Positions 10,701 through 19,875 of a stretch of DNA of 64,000 bases are shown here, one piece after another (positions within the stretch are counted from its first letter, which is position 1; every line of letters starts with the position of its first letter). The position numbers and the translations under genes were made by a program. The stretch is from Bactericera cockerelli (taxonomy: Eukaryota; Arthropoda; Insecta; Hemiptera; Triozidae): NCBI GenBank assembly GCA_024516035.1, contig CM044967.1, positions 18,760,810 through 18,824,809 on the forward strand, written 5' to 3'. Under the pieces are notes generated by a model that was not told the origin of the DNA, did not search any database, and saw only the letters and a list, made by a program, of their open reading frames with translations.

Positions 10701-13700
10701 CACAGGATTAGATCTTCTGATAAGCCGTTGTTCCACATCCCCAACACACCAATTTTCAACCTCTTATTAAAAAAGTTCCCATTAATTAATGCCATGCACA
10801 CATACAACAATATGAATGAGAAACCTGATCTTTCTTAGTCTCATTCAATAATAACGCCAATACCCTGTGAAGTATGCTTCCTTCAGAAAACCTCTTTCTG
10901 TTGGAAGTGTAGACAGTTGCTAAAAAAATGTTCATTTTTTTATTTAAAGAAATATTTACTAGTGAAATAATTTGTGTACACAATAAAGACATCCAAATCA
11001 AACAAAATTCATAGTATTTTAAACAACACTACACATTAAACACACAGGACATGGGAGGAGCCCAGAACATTGCTTCTGGGCGTCCAGGGGGGTTAATACC
11101 CCATCAATCCTTCCACCACTATGACAACCATCATGGACTCGGAAAGTAAAGTAAGTTTAAAAAATAAATATAGGATAAATAGAGAATAAATTTACTACTC
11201 ATTGAAGTTAAAAAAATTATCATATTTGTGTTAATCACGATGTAATATCACAATTACTCAAACTCGCTTCACTAAATCTTTGCTGAACTTGGGACTCGAA
11301 CCACCGACCTCCAGGTTACAAGTCCGCCGCCTTATCGATCCAGCTACTGAGGTAAGTTTTACTTCTCATAATGAAATATTGTTTTCTATACGTATCTCAA
11401 AATTACTATTTGAGCACGCGTGGCCAGTGTGCGTGTGCTTGTGTTTGACAGGCGCTGATTTACAGCAAGTTTTAGGGGGAAGTCTACCATAAATTATGTA
11501 TTACATAATAATAATAACACTCTTTAGTGAAAGGTAACCACAAGGCGAGGTTAATGCTTAAAACATTTTCTACTTAAAACCCAAGTTTTTTTGGTATACA
11601 TGTCTAACCGGCATGCTTGAAGTGTTGAGCCTGTAAGGCGAAATGGTTTGTATTTTATTTTATTTAAGTGTTAGTTATAAATTTAAAAAAAGTTTTTTTT
11701 TAAATGTAATGACGTTGAACACTAAATTGATTTATACTAAATTGTATTTATACTCAATAAAATGTCTCAGATAATAATAATATCACCTTACTTATACTGC
11801 CCGATTAGGACTAATAAGTCCCACTATTCCAGCAATAAGCCCAAGACGTATTATTATGTGGTCAAAATCCCAAATTGGAGGACAACTTGTGATATCCCGC
11901 TTGGGTTTTGCACCCGCGACCTCTGGATTACCAGACAGACGCCTTGACCACTGGAGCTTCCGGAATATGAATGTCTAGCTAGCATACTGATAGACACAAA
12001 TATTTTTTTCTTTCTTCCAGATCCTACGCAGATCTCAGAATTTCTAGGAAAAGGAATTGCAGAGGCTCATGCTAAGTCCTGTTTGTATACACTGGACTAT
12101 GTACACCAACTGTTTAAAAAGGCTGATCAAACGAAATTGACGTATTTCAAGCGAATGGTAAGTTCCCGAACGGAGAAAAACTCCAATTATTTTATTTCCT
12201 AGTATAGCTTTCATACATGTAGGGCGACATTAATGGATAAAATCAAGATCACTAGGCATTAGTTTTCCCCATCTAAGACAATTCGGAAAATCTAAAAATA
12301 TAATAATGCCCGGTATACGAGTACATTAATTAACGGTACAATAGCTTTATACAGATTATATACATGTCATAAAAACATTAAAACATCTAGGACGAAAATA
12401 ATAGACCACATCGAGAACTTAAGTCATGACTTAGCATTAGTTTTCCCCGTCTAACCAATACGCAAAATCTAGACTTAGCTCCACTGAGGTATTACAAAAC
12501 CGTACATACAAAGCCCCGACGATAACAAAATGGACGAAGTTTTCTATCTGTAAAAACTAAATAAAGCATTGTGAATATTTCTAAAAAAAAAACCGTACAT
12601 TGATTCCGCCCATAGTCTTTGAGACTCTTTCTACAAATTACCCATATTAAAATTTATGCTGTTGCAAAATTGAGTCGTCACCGATTCAATGTGGTCTCTT
12701 TTGTGCGATTCTTTTTTACCTTCGCCCTTCACACGGAACGAGCGTCGAGCATAAACTCAAAATTGATTATGAAAAATAATATATTAATCATATTAGATCA
12801 AGTTTTATTTACATAGAATATATACATACATACTTGGAAATTGACATTAATAAAACAAAATTTGATCAAGGGCGGTGCTAATGCCAATGGTATTCTCTTA
12901 ATCTTTGCATTTTCATAATAATACATTTTGATAATAATATGCAAAGAGGTTTCCTTATTATTTTTGCATTTAAATAATGCAAAAATAATAAGAAAACCTC
13001 GTTGCATTTTGAAACTTTCTAATAATCTTCTTTGATGTTTTTTTTTTCCAGTCGCACGAAGACCTGTGGCTGGAGTGTGCACAAAAATTGACTGCAGTTA
13101 TTCAACAAATTATTGAGTTTGCAAAATTAGTTCCCGGTTTTCTAAAGTTATCGCAGGATGATCAAATTGTTTTGCTGAAAACAGGTGAGAACTAAAGAAC
13201 TTTTATTTCTTACCCAAAAGTGACCCTTTCTAGAATTATTGTAGGGCCCATCAGGCCAAATCAGACCTACATAAAAAAGTCTTCTCATTTGAAAATGTAA
13301 GAGACGAGCATGGCTTTGAGTGAGACATTTATATTTGTACGATAATAATAATATCGAATAACAATTAAACTGCCGCATTTATACTGCCCAACTAGGTCTT
13401 ATTACCTACTATTCCAGCAGTAAGCCCAAGACGTATTATATTGTGGTCAAAATCCTAAATTTGAGGATAACTTGTCACGTCACGGCTGAGTTTTGAACCC
13501 GCGACCTTTGGATTACCAGGCGAACGCCTTGGCCTTTGAGCTACCAGACAGAGGGGAACATGGAACATTCTATATTTTGAATCTTAACAATTTGGATGGT
13601 AGAGATTGCCTTGGGCAATAATCCCACCTTGAGATTTATGTAAATAATTTTCAATGAAGAGAGATTTTTTTATATATCACAAAACCGTCAGTGGTATTGA

Positions 13701-16006
13701 TTGACCCTCACAATATTACATTTCAGCAATTATTTTCAGCAAAAAATAACATTCATCTTAGAAGCCAAATAAAAATGACTTAGGATGGGTCCTCTGTATA
13801 CAAAAAAAATTAACAATAAAACAAATGATTTATTTATTTATTATTATTATTATTCACACCTTCTTTTTAATTTGTATTCCAGGAAGTTTCGAATTCCAGG
13901 AAGTTCTCTGTATACAAAAAAATGAACAATAAAACAAACGATTTATTTATTTATTATTATTATTATTCACGTCTTCTTTTTGCTTTGCATTCCAGGAAGT
14001 TTCGAACTAGCACTGCTGCGAATATCCCGATACTATGACCTGTCGCAGAACAGCATCCTCTACGAAGATGTTCTGATTTCTCAAGACATATTCTACGGAC
14101 AAAACAGGACTTCCATTGAGATGAAGCTCATATTTCTGATATTCGATATAGTGCGTGCAATAGCGGAACTCAAACTTACAGAGACTGAATTAGCCTTATT
14201 TTCTGCGATGGTCTTATTGTCTCCAGGTAGGTTGAACCGAGAAAAACTAATAATATAATCTAGTGAGGGCAAAATAGAGATAGCCATCGTTCTGAAAAAC
14301 AAGAACATTTAGTAGAGAAAATGAGTTTGAACTAAGTGAGATAATCTTAGGGCGAAATTAATAGACAAATTCTATATCACAAGTCAGTGCTAAGCGTCGG
14401 TTTTCCCTATCTTACACATTACGAAATCCATGACTTAGCGCCATTGCCTTTAAATCTAGCTAGTGCTGGACACTATCATATTACAATAATATAACCTTAT
14501 TTATACTACCCGATTAGGTCTAATGAGTCCAATTATTCCAGCAGTCAGCCCAAGACGTATTATTATGTGGTCAAATCCCAGATGTGAATATAACTTGTCA
14601 TGTCCCGGCTGGATTTCAAACCCGCGATCTCTGGATTACGAGACTCACGTCTTCACCACTAAGTTACCGGGACAGACAAATACTCGGTTCCAACATATTA
14701 TTATTATTTAACACTTTATTAATTGGACATATTAAATACAACACAGATAATTACAAATTAATATACAATATAAGAGAAGTAAAAAAGAGGAAAAAATAAA
14801 GGATAAATATATACATAATATATGTCCTAAATAAAGGGCGGGGTTATTGCCTTTGGCAATCTCTTGCACCCAACCCTTCTTTGCTGAGAACAATACATTC
14901 TCATTTGAATTATTTATTTATCGTACCACTTTATTTTATTGAAATTAACATCCACATTTGCAGATCGCCACGGTATCAAAGACGTGTTGGAGATCGGAAG
15001 ACTTCACAGAGCTGTTATGAAACTTCTACAAGCGGAACTAGAGAAAAACCACGTCCCTATCAAAGGAGACGTCACACTTTTCGCAGCCCTCAACGCTAAA
15101 ATTAATACATTGAGGTAAGAATGGGAGTATACAAAACAGTATAAAATAATCAGAAAAATAAGAATGGGAGTATACAAAACAGTATAAAATAATGAGAAAA
15201 ATGCTATTCAAAAAGTTAATGAGTTTGTGGTACACATACATTATGTACCTACCTTTTTACAATAAAATTGAACTGAACTGAACTGAAAAAGAATATCAAA
15301 CATGGAAATTCTGTGACGAGTCTGCATAAGTAGGAATCACACCTACAGTACATTAGGGATTTAGGGACGGAATCAATAGACGTTTTTGTAATACCTCTGT
15401 GGCGCTAAGTCACGGATTGCGTACTGTGTCAGATAGGGAAAATCGACACTTACCAACAACTTAAGTTATTAGTGTTGTCTATTAATTCCGCCCTAAGACA
15501 CACAGATACCTTCAATACAGTAGTTTGTCTTGGCTGCCTTTAAACATGTAGACATTATTTAGAAAATAATTACTCATCAATCAACCCGGGAAAATTCACC
15601 CCCTTTGGGAATTCACCCCCTTTGAGCTACAGGAACCTAATGCTGGGGATAGTATTTTAGTCAGGAATTATTATTATTAAACATTTAAATTTCAATAAGA
15701 TAAATATAATCCTGTTTATTTTTTTATTTTTTTTCAAGAAGTATAATTCATGTTATATTTTTTTTAATATAAAAAAAACTTGTCCCAGTTTATATCTTGT
15801 TTATTTATTGCTAGGTATGGTTTTTTCTTTCGAATTTTATACCTAATGGTTGTCTCATCTCCACTTATAAAATGTGCATGTATATTTGTTTCATTTCTAG
15901 AAATATTAGCCAACTGCACATGGAGGCGTTGACAAGTTTCAAGAGATCGGCACCACACGTGGACTTCCCAGCTCTTCACAAGGAGCTGTTTTCAGTAGAT
16001 AGCTGA
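4716..16006 (+). CDS. Hr3: Nuclear hormone receptor HR3 (ROR orthologue), 9 coding exons, 5' end missing
   Basis: Ligand-regulated or orphan nuclear receptor of the ecdysone cascade; HR3 binds RORE-type sites as a monomer and acts during moulting. Exons: 4716-4943, 7017-7188, 8319-8491, 10061-10186, 12021-12157, 13052-13184, 13996-14226, 14964-15114, 15901-16006 (stop TGA 16004-16006). Every boundary is AG/GT and all phases match, giving 485 codons plus stop after one base supplied from upstream. Exon 1 carries both C4 zinc fingers ([15 protein letters not shown]-box CEGCKGFF, then [15 protein letters not shown]). Exon 2 starts with the carboxy-terminal extension [13 protein letters not shown]. 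Exons 3-4 encode a Ser/Thr-rich hinge. Exons 5-9 are the ligand-binding domain, and the C-terminal [11 protein letters not shown] is the ROR-type AF-2 helix. The A/B-domain exon that normally precedes AQIEIIPCK is not visible in the first 4.7 kb. Family identity is certain; expression and isoforms cannot be judged here. Confidence 0.97.
4889..5616 (+). repeat. Tandem partial copies of the 3' end of the HR3 zinc-finger exon
   Basis: The last 55 bases of HR3 exon 1 (4889-4943) recur at 5141-5195 with two substitutions. One is silent and one changes Gly to Val in the copy of [10 protein letters not shown]. The copy is followed by its own intact donor GTAAGT at 5196. Adjacent intron sequence is copied too, including the stretch ending AAGCCAGAATATTCCGG. 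More decayed pieces lie at 5490-5616 and have lost the donor. A SINE-4 tail (about 5370-5475) separates copies two and three. The offset between the first two copies is 252 bases. Confidence 0.9.
5875..6190. mobile_element. Two adjacent M2 MITE copies
   Basis: M2 elements begin AGGGCGAAATTAATA and end TATTAATTCCGCCCT. The inside holds GCACTTAG/GGTATTACAAAAACG and GATTTCCCTATCTTACACAG blocks. One copy spans about 5875-6005, and a second, diverged one about 6038-6182. They lie in HR3 intron 1. Confidence 0.7.
6221..6432 (+). mobile_element. SINE-1, near full length
   Basis: Head ACTGGTAGTCAAGTGGTTAA and CGCTAGTCTGGTAATCC, body CATAATAATAAGACTCTGAG, tail AAGGAGTGTTATTATTATTG. In HR3 intron 1. 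Confidence 0.85.
6822..6987 (-). repeat. Inverted-motif repeat (possible Penelope-type end), before HR3 exon 2
   Basis: AACAGAAAAGTGAGAAGTTG, GAACATACCTGGACAGCTG, TTTCGAGCTTATTTGCTCTC. The reverse form is at 16355-16465 and 35915-36050, with scraps at 36373-36412, 42150-42190 and 56603-56655. The GAGCAAATAAGCTCGAAACA core recalls conserved arthropod retroelement ends, but the family call is a guess. It ends 30 bp before the exon. Confidence 0.5.
7208..7625 (+). mobile_element. SINE-3 head plus SINE-4 body fragments
   Basis: 7208-7270 is a SINE-3 head (TCCGGGTAGCTCAGTTGTAA). From about 7272 follow a SINE-4 end (ATCTCGTGGACACGGAAG), a (CTA)n tract and a second SINE-4 body with the GGCATCCAGCCG tail. 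In HR3 intron 2. Confidence 0.65.
8630..8805. mobile_element. Hairpin MITE, family M1
   Basis: A near-palindrome of about 170 bp. Arms read CCCAAATCTCTCTTTCAACC then GTCACACA, and the inverse follows around an ACCAATCAGA centre. It sits in HR3 intron 3. Other M1 copies are at 18893-19066, with fragments at 23670-23715 and 43340-43400. Confidence 0.8.
8919..9030 (-). repeat. SINE-like fragment
   Basis: CCTCACCCAGCCTGGGTTGG, CACCTCGCTGGACGTTGC. Related sequence with CCTCGCTGGATGTTGC is at 59160-59345. In HR3 intron 3. Confidence 0.4.
9150..9290 (+). repeat. Retroposon tail repeat (9150-type)
   Basis: TTTACACTTTATCAATAGG, ATACAACACAGATAATTAC, then an A-rich tail. The (TTTA)n before it is a microsatellite. 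In HR3 intron 3. Confidence 0.6.
9484..10028. mobile_element. M3 MITE with inserted tail, next to HR3 exon 4
   Basis: Ends are AGGGCCGTATTATGAAACAG and the inverse CTGCTTCATAATTCGGTCCT. The middle carries poly(T), a TA-rich tract and an (AAT)n tail, probably from a later insertion. It ends about 32 bp before the acceptor of HR3 exon 4. A related piece with GCCAGACTCAGGCTATAGTG lies at 9340-9450. Confidence 0.65.
10150..10680 (+). repeat. 47-bp minisatellite grown from the HR3 exon 4 / donor junction
   Basis: A 47-bp unit is repeated about 11 times. It contains the last coding bases of exon 4 (encoding [11 protein letters not shown]) plus the donor GTAAGTTTTT. Candidate donors occur at 10187, 10234, 10281, 10328, 10375, 10422, 10469, 10516, 10563, 10610 and 10657. 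Copies are almost identical, with single changes near 10298 and 10555, so the expansion is recent. Only the first donor gives the clean protein: 47 is not a multiple of three, and the run-on frame meets TGA in the second extra copy. Confidence 0.95.
11210..11355 (-). mobile_element. SINE-5, reverse
   Basis: TTATCATATTTGTGTTAATC, GGGACTCGAACCACCGACC, CTTATCGATCCAGCTACTG. In HR3 intron 4. Confidence 0.8.
11503..11582 (-). mobile_element. SINE-1 tail fragment, reverse
   Basis: ATAATAATAACACTCTTTAG, then AGGCGAGGTTAATGC and ATTTTCTAC; the head is missing. In HR3 intron 4. Confidence 0.7.
11770..11963 (-). mobile_element. SINE-3 (tRNA-derived), reverse
   Basis: Read on +: TTATACTGCCCGATTAGGAC, AGCCCAAGACGTATTATTAT, then the head with GGGTTTTGCACCCGCGACC and CGCCTTGACCACTGGAGC. 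In HR3 intron 4, about 60 bp before exon 5. Confidence 0.8.
12785..12900 (+). repeat. Repeat-T copy
   Basis: TTAGATCAAGTTTTATTTAC, ATTTGATCAAGGGCGGTGC, TAATGCCAATGGTATTCTC. In HR3 intron 5. Confidence 0.65.
13372..13552 (-). mobile_element. SINE-3, reverse
   Basis: TTTATACTGCCCAACTAGG to CCTTGGCCTTTGAGCTACC, B box TTTTGAACCCGCGACC. In HR3 intron 6. Confidence 0.8.
13792..13995 (+). repeat. 113-bp tandem duplication carrying a decoy acceptor before HR3 exon 7
   Basis: Intron sequence beginning CTCTGTATACAAAAAAA and running through the acceptor and first exon bases (ATTCCAGGAAGTTTCGAA) is present twice, offset 113-114 bases. The upstream copy has complete acceptors ending at about 13882 and 13899. 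Exon 7 read from either would hit an in-frame stop within about 50 bases, so only the downstream acceptor (exon start 13996) supports the receptor. The copies differ by few bases. Confidence 0.92.
14348..14455. mobile_element. M2 MITE fragment
   Basis: Begins AGGGCGAAATTAATAGACAA and runs through GTTTTCCCTATCTTACACA to GACTTAGCGCCA. The right end is missing. In HR3 intron 7. Confidence 0.65.
14484..14674 (-). mobile_element. SINE-3, reverse
   Basis: TTTATACTACCCGATTAGG to CACCACTAAGTTACCGGGAC. In HR3 intron 7; a 9150-type tail repeat follows (14700-14878). Confidence 0.8.
14697..14880 (+). repeat. Retroposon tail repeat (9150-type)
   Basis: TTTAACACTTTATTAATTGG, ATACAACACAGATAATTAC, GGGCGGGGTTATTGCC, TTTGGCAATCTCTTGCACCC. 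The same first part is at 9160-9290 and the same end at 7735-7805. It ends about 85 bp before HR3 exon 8. Confidence 0.65.
15116..15201 (+). repeat. 43-bp tandem duplication starting at the HR3 exon 8 donor
   Basis: The unit begins TAAGAATGGGAGTATAC at the second base of the exon 8 donor and is present at 15116-15158 and 15159-15201. The second copy lacks the leading G, so it does not make a new GT donor. Copies are nearly identical. Confidence 0.9.
15360..15493. mobile_element. M2 MITE, complete
   Basis: Inverted ends AGGGACGGAATCAATAGAC and TGTCTATTAATTCCGCCCT, about 134 bp, with GCGCTAAGTCACGGATTG in the middle. In HR3 intron 8. Confidence 0.75.
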
Positions 16007-16014
16007 ACCCCCAT

Positions 16015-16672
16015 GTAAGTATCGAGACTTTAACACCCAGTTGCAAAAGTTGCTAAAGAGTTTTCTGTAATGTCTCTTGAAGAAGAATTTACTTTAATTG
16101 CCGACTTCCGTGGCTCAGTGGTTAAGACCATTGGTTACTGACCCGGAGGTTGCGGGTTCGAATCCCGGCCGGAGCGGAAATTTCTGACCGAAATTTTCCG
16201 TTTCCGGAATGGCATGGATGTAAAGGTAAAGTGCCCTGAAGTAATGCGAAAGCGGTTCCGGGGCACACTTACTTACTTTAAATCTATTTTTAAAAAAGGA
16301 GGAATTTAATCAGTAATTATAATTCTCACTCTTTTGTGTTTAAATTGATTAAAATTGAGAGGTTAGTTGAGAGCAAATAAGCTCGAAACAGCTGTCCAGG
16401 TATGTTCTGATATTTATGTGCATCTAGTACAACTTTTCACTTTTCTGTTTATACTGACTAATACTATTATTTACTAACAGTTACATTACATTCTGTTATG
16501 GGGTCTTTTCGTAAGAAATTCTCATGTGCTGCGTCCTTTATCAAGAACTATTATACCCTGTTTTGTTAACTCTTCACTTTCGAACACATCTTCCTCTTTT
16601 ATAAAGTTTAGCGAAAGTCTTCATGTAGTCAATAGCCAAAGTTTCTAATTTTCTTTTTTCTCTTATTTTCAG
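16015..16672 (+). other. Probable 3' UTR intron of HR3
   Basis: A good donor (GTAAGT) begins at 16015, eight bases after the HR3 stop codon. A matching acceptor (polypyrimidine tract ending TTTTCAG) ends at 16672. The intron holds a SINE-6 copy (16101-16270) and an inverted-motif repeat (16355-16465). A junction this close to the stop should not trigger nonsense-mediated decay by the usual distance rule. Inferred from splice signals only. Confidence 0.55.
16053..16272 (+). mobile_element. SINE-6 (tRNA-derived) with shared leader
   Basis: tRNA-like head CCGACTTCCGTGGCTCAGTG, GTTGCGGGTTCGAATCCCGG. Body TTTCCGGAATGGCATGGATG, AAGTGCCCTGAAGTAATGCG, GGTTCCGGGGCAC. About 45 bp before the head (AGAGTTTTCTGTAATGTCTC) are shared with the copy at 37609. 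In the HR3 3' UTR intron. Confidence 0.85.
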
Positions 16673-16815
16673 GATACTAGGAGAACCAGCATGCGGTGAA
16701 CTGTTGATTTTATCGTTGAAGTACCCAGCAATTGTAATATTATGCGGGAAGAACAATTTTATTTTAGTTTTACTTAAAAGAAACCCTAAATAAATAATAA
16801 ATTAATGTGTTAAAT
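16673..16815 (+). other. Probable terminal 3' UTR exon and poly(A) signal of HR3
   Basis: Sequence after the inferred 3' UTR acceptor holds no long reading frame and reaches an AATAAA signal at about 16789-16794, with a second overlapping one just after it. This is the first canonical polyadenylation signal downstream of the HR3 stop on the right strand after the inferred splice. The exact cleavage site is unknown. Confidence 0.5.
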
Positions 16816-18581
16816 AATTAGGAACAAATTTTTTTGTTAAAAAAAATTAAGTTAATTTTTTATTTTTTAATTTTATAGATTTTTTATTAAGATGATACTA
16901 GCGAGATAGACTTTAAAGGATGTTTAATTTTTCCCCCCTTTCAATTTTTATTTTTTACTATAAATTCCGTAGCCTTGACAAATTAGACAATTAGTACAAA
17001 GAAAGTACAAACCTAACCTAAAAACTTTAATCTTAAATTAATCAAAATTCTCAATGGGCATTTGACTGCTATGCTATATTTGAATATATCATGTGAAGAG
17101 TTATTCAAATGCAATATTCTTAGAACTCATGCCCCAGGTCATTTCTTAAACCCAACATCATTTCCACTTGTACAAAAAGGCTAAAATTGAAAAATCAAGT
17201 CTTTTAAATAGAAATAATTTATGTAGGTACACGGTTAAAACATTAATGTCATTGTGTTAGGCATAAATGTCCTTGTTTTGGCTTGAGCATGGAGGGTGTG
17301 TATTGAAGAAAATACACATTTTCCTGTGTTTTAATTCTCATTGTGTCTTTCTTATTTTTACCTAAAAGGCATGATGTATTTTCAGGTAGATGAAAAGATC
17401 CCTGCTATAAAATCATGCAAAGTAAAATTTTGAAACTGTTGACGTATTTTGGATCCTTCTCTTTAGATGACATAATAGGTAAAGCACTACTAATTTATTT
17501 TGTTGACACCAAGAAAACATAATTTTATTGGAAAACAAAAGATGCATTTAATAAATTGTGGTTGACTCTGATTGAAAAATGCATCTACATCATAAGGAAA
17601 TTCTCGTTTTAGAATGAAATGATTTGGTGATTAAACCATTTTGGTGGTCAAGCAATTCTTTGTTTTTTTGCTTGAATTGCTTGCTTCGTCGAAGAGTCGG
17701 TCGGATAAAGCCGCTAGCAAGTTTGGTTACTGAATGAGACAAGGTAGAAGAACCTACGCTTAAATTTTCAATTCCATTGAGTTACAAAATGAAGTTTCTT
17801 GAATCCTGAACATAAAAAGATGTCACGCGCGCTCAATACCTTTCAACAGACTATTTGCACAGAAGTGAAAGTTCAATAGCATTAATGTAAAATCTCTAGT
17901 GCGAATGGTTGGATTGATTTGTAAATATGCATCCTTTGATTTTATGGTTGAATAATACAGCCGCTTGTAGGTAGGTCTCATATTCACTATAATTATAAAG
18001 TGTAAAATGGTGTATATAACACATGTGTTGAAAAGCACTTCTAAGGTATAATGAAACAAACATAAATAAAATATTAATATTTAAATAAATTTCTCAAACT
18101 TGATCCCGAGATATCAGCTCTCGGAGAATGCTTTTTACTTTCCATATACAGATTTTGTACTCCTGGTCATGTCATGTCAGACGAATATTTAAATAAAATT
18201 TATGAGTTTGATTGTTTGACTAATTGCTGAGTCAAATGGTTGAATTCGATTTTCGAAATTTGTCTTTATACTTAATAGTTAACAAGGGCTTGCAGAGTTC
18301 CGATCTTTTAAGTGAAGCCAGCGTTTCGTCGTAAAATGTTTAGTCTGGTGGACCGGCTTTGTGGCTGTGGCTGTGTACAAACTCCGTGCCGTTACACACA
18401 GACTCCTCGTATGGAGTCTGTGTGGTAACGGCACCCTGTCCCCACGAGTTGATATACTTCCAGTGAGAAACTATGCAATTACAACATGAATAACAACAAA
18501 CTGCAAATTGAAAATGATAGAAATCAGGTAAAATGTGTTGAATTATAACAGATCATATTTTATCTCTTTTTATTACTCTCC
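16816..18581. other. No gene seen
   Basis: AT-rich, with short frames only. 18360-18430 has an inverted pair (GTGCCGTTACACACAGACTC and ACTCCGTGCCG-like) that could fold. No recognised repeat family. Confidence 0.5.
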
Positions 18582-18589
18582 TTTTTAAC

Positions 18590-18750
18590 CAGTGGCGTGG
18601 CCAGACCTACATTTCGGGGGAGGGGGGGGGGGTTTCAGGACGGAAGAGACTACGTAAATATTCCATCGTATTTATTTTGCAGGGGTTTCTTGAAAATTGG
18701 GGGGGGGGGGGGGGTTGTCCCCCAAACCCCCCCCCCTTCCTACGCCACTG
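18590..18750. mobile_element. Small hAT-type MITE with poly(G)/poly(C)
   Basis: Ends are CAGTGGCGTGG and the inverse TACGCCACTG. The flanking octamers TTTTTAAC (18582-18589) and TTTTCAAC (18751-18758) match at seven of eight bases. The inside has long G runs then C runs, so its length may be wrong in the assembly. Confidence 0.7.
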
Positions 18751-18892
18751 TTTTCAACAAATTATATGTGAAACCTGGTCGCTGATAATATGGAATAATT
18801 ATCACAATTTTTATAGTGTAAAGCGTTTTAACACACGTGTACGACACTATGACTTTGTTTTAGTTGTTGTAGTGTCAAGCAAGTTGAATCCT

Positions 18893-19066
18893 TCGTTCCA
18901 GAAACCACTTTCACTCTCACAATCCCCAAATCTTCCTTTTAACCGTCACACAACGCACTCTGATTGGTTATTTCGTTCAAATTAACCAATCAGAGTGCGT
19001 TGTGTGACGGTTGAAAGGGAGATTTGGGGATTCTGAGAGTGAGAGTGCTTTCTGAAACGAGGGCCA
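18893..19066. mobile_element. Hairpin MITE, family M1, best copy
   Basis: Arms with ACTCTCAC, CCCCAAATCT, AACCGTCACACAACGCACTC pair with their inverse around TTCGTTCAAATTAACC. The whole unit could fold into one long hairpin. No coding capacity. Confidence 0.85.
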
Positions 19067-19077
19067 GGTCGAGAGAA

Positions 19078-19282
19078 TAATAATAATATCGCATTAATTA
19101 TATTGCCCGATTAGGACTATTAAGTCCCATTATGCCAGCAGTAAGCCCAAGACATATTATTATGTAGTAAAAATTCCAAATGGGAGGATAACTTGTCATG
19201 TCCCGGCTGGGTTTCAAACCCACGACATCTGGATTCTCTGGATTCACAGAGTGCCGCCTTTACCACTGAGCTACCGGGACAG
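19078..19282 (-). mobile_element. SINE-3, reverse
   Basis: (AAT)n, ATTGCCCGATTAGGAC, then GTTTCAAACCCACGACATC and TTTACCACTGAGCTACCGGG. The head contains a short duplicated TCTGGATTCTCTGGATTC. Confidence 0.85.
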
Positions 19283-19500
19283 AGAATAAAGCCGGAATCC
19301 CACTGAATGAAACATCTTTTCTCGCAACGTTTCATGCTCCACTCTTTCTTAAAGATCTAATGAGATCCAACCCCACTGACTTCGCAACACTTTGCAACAC
19401 TTGCAATTTCAAATTCGGGACAAAATGTAGCACTCAGTGGAAAAGTGGAATCGGGCTAACTCTGGCTTAGCCATCAAGGAAGTTATGATTCTGGACAGAT

Positions 19501-19640
19501 GTCACCGTTGCTGAGTGAGTTAGTGCGCTAGGCATTGCACGCATGGTGACCTGGGTTCGATTCCCAGCGGGGCAAGAATTTTTCTGCTCTGTACTTGGAT
19601 GTTCGGGATCCTCTCAAAGCCTCGTGAGGAAAAATGAGTA
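19501..19640 (+). mobile_element. SINE-2
   Basis: GTCACCGTTGCTGAGTGAGT, GCGCTAGGCATTGCACGC, GGGTTCGATTCCCAGC, CTCGTGAGGAAAAATGAG. Confidence 0.85.
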
Positions 19641-19875
19641 TTTACTTGATTGAACGACCAGTGGCGCTATTACCAGAGTAAAAAGAAAATAATGTAATAG
19701 AATTCGAAAAGTGAAGGAGGCTCTTAGTAATGTTGCGCTACCCACAAAAATTGTGAAGAGGCCTTGTGCTTCACCACAAATAAAACCATACATACACAGT
19801 TACATACACTTACATGATTCTAGACATGTCATGAAGTGATATTTTTTGAAGCAGTGATACCAACTTTAGCCACTA

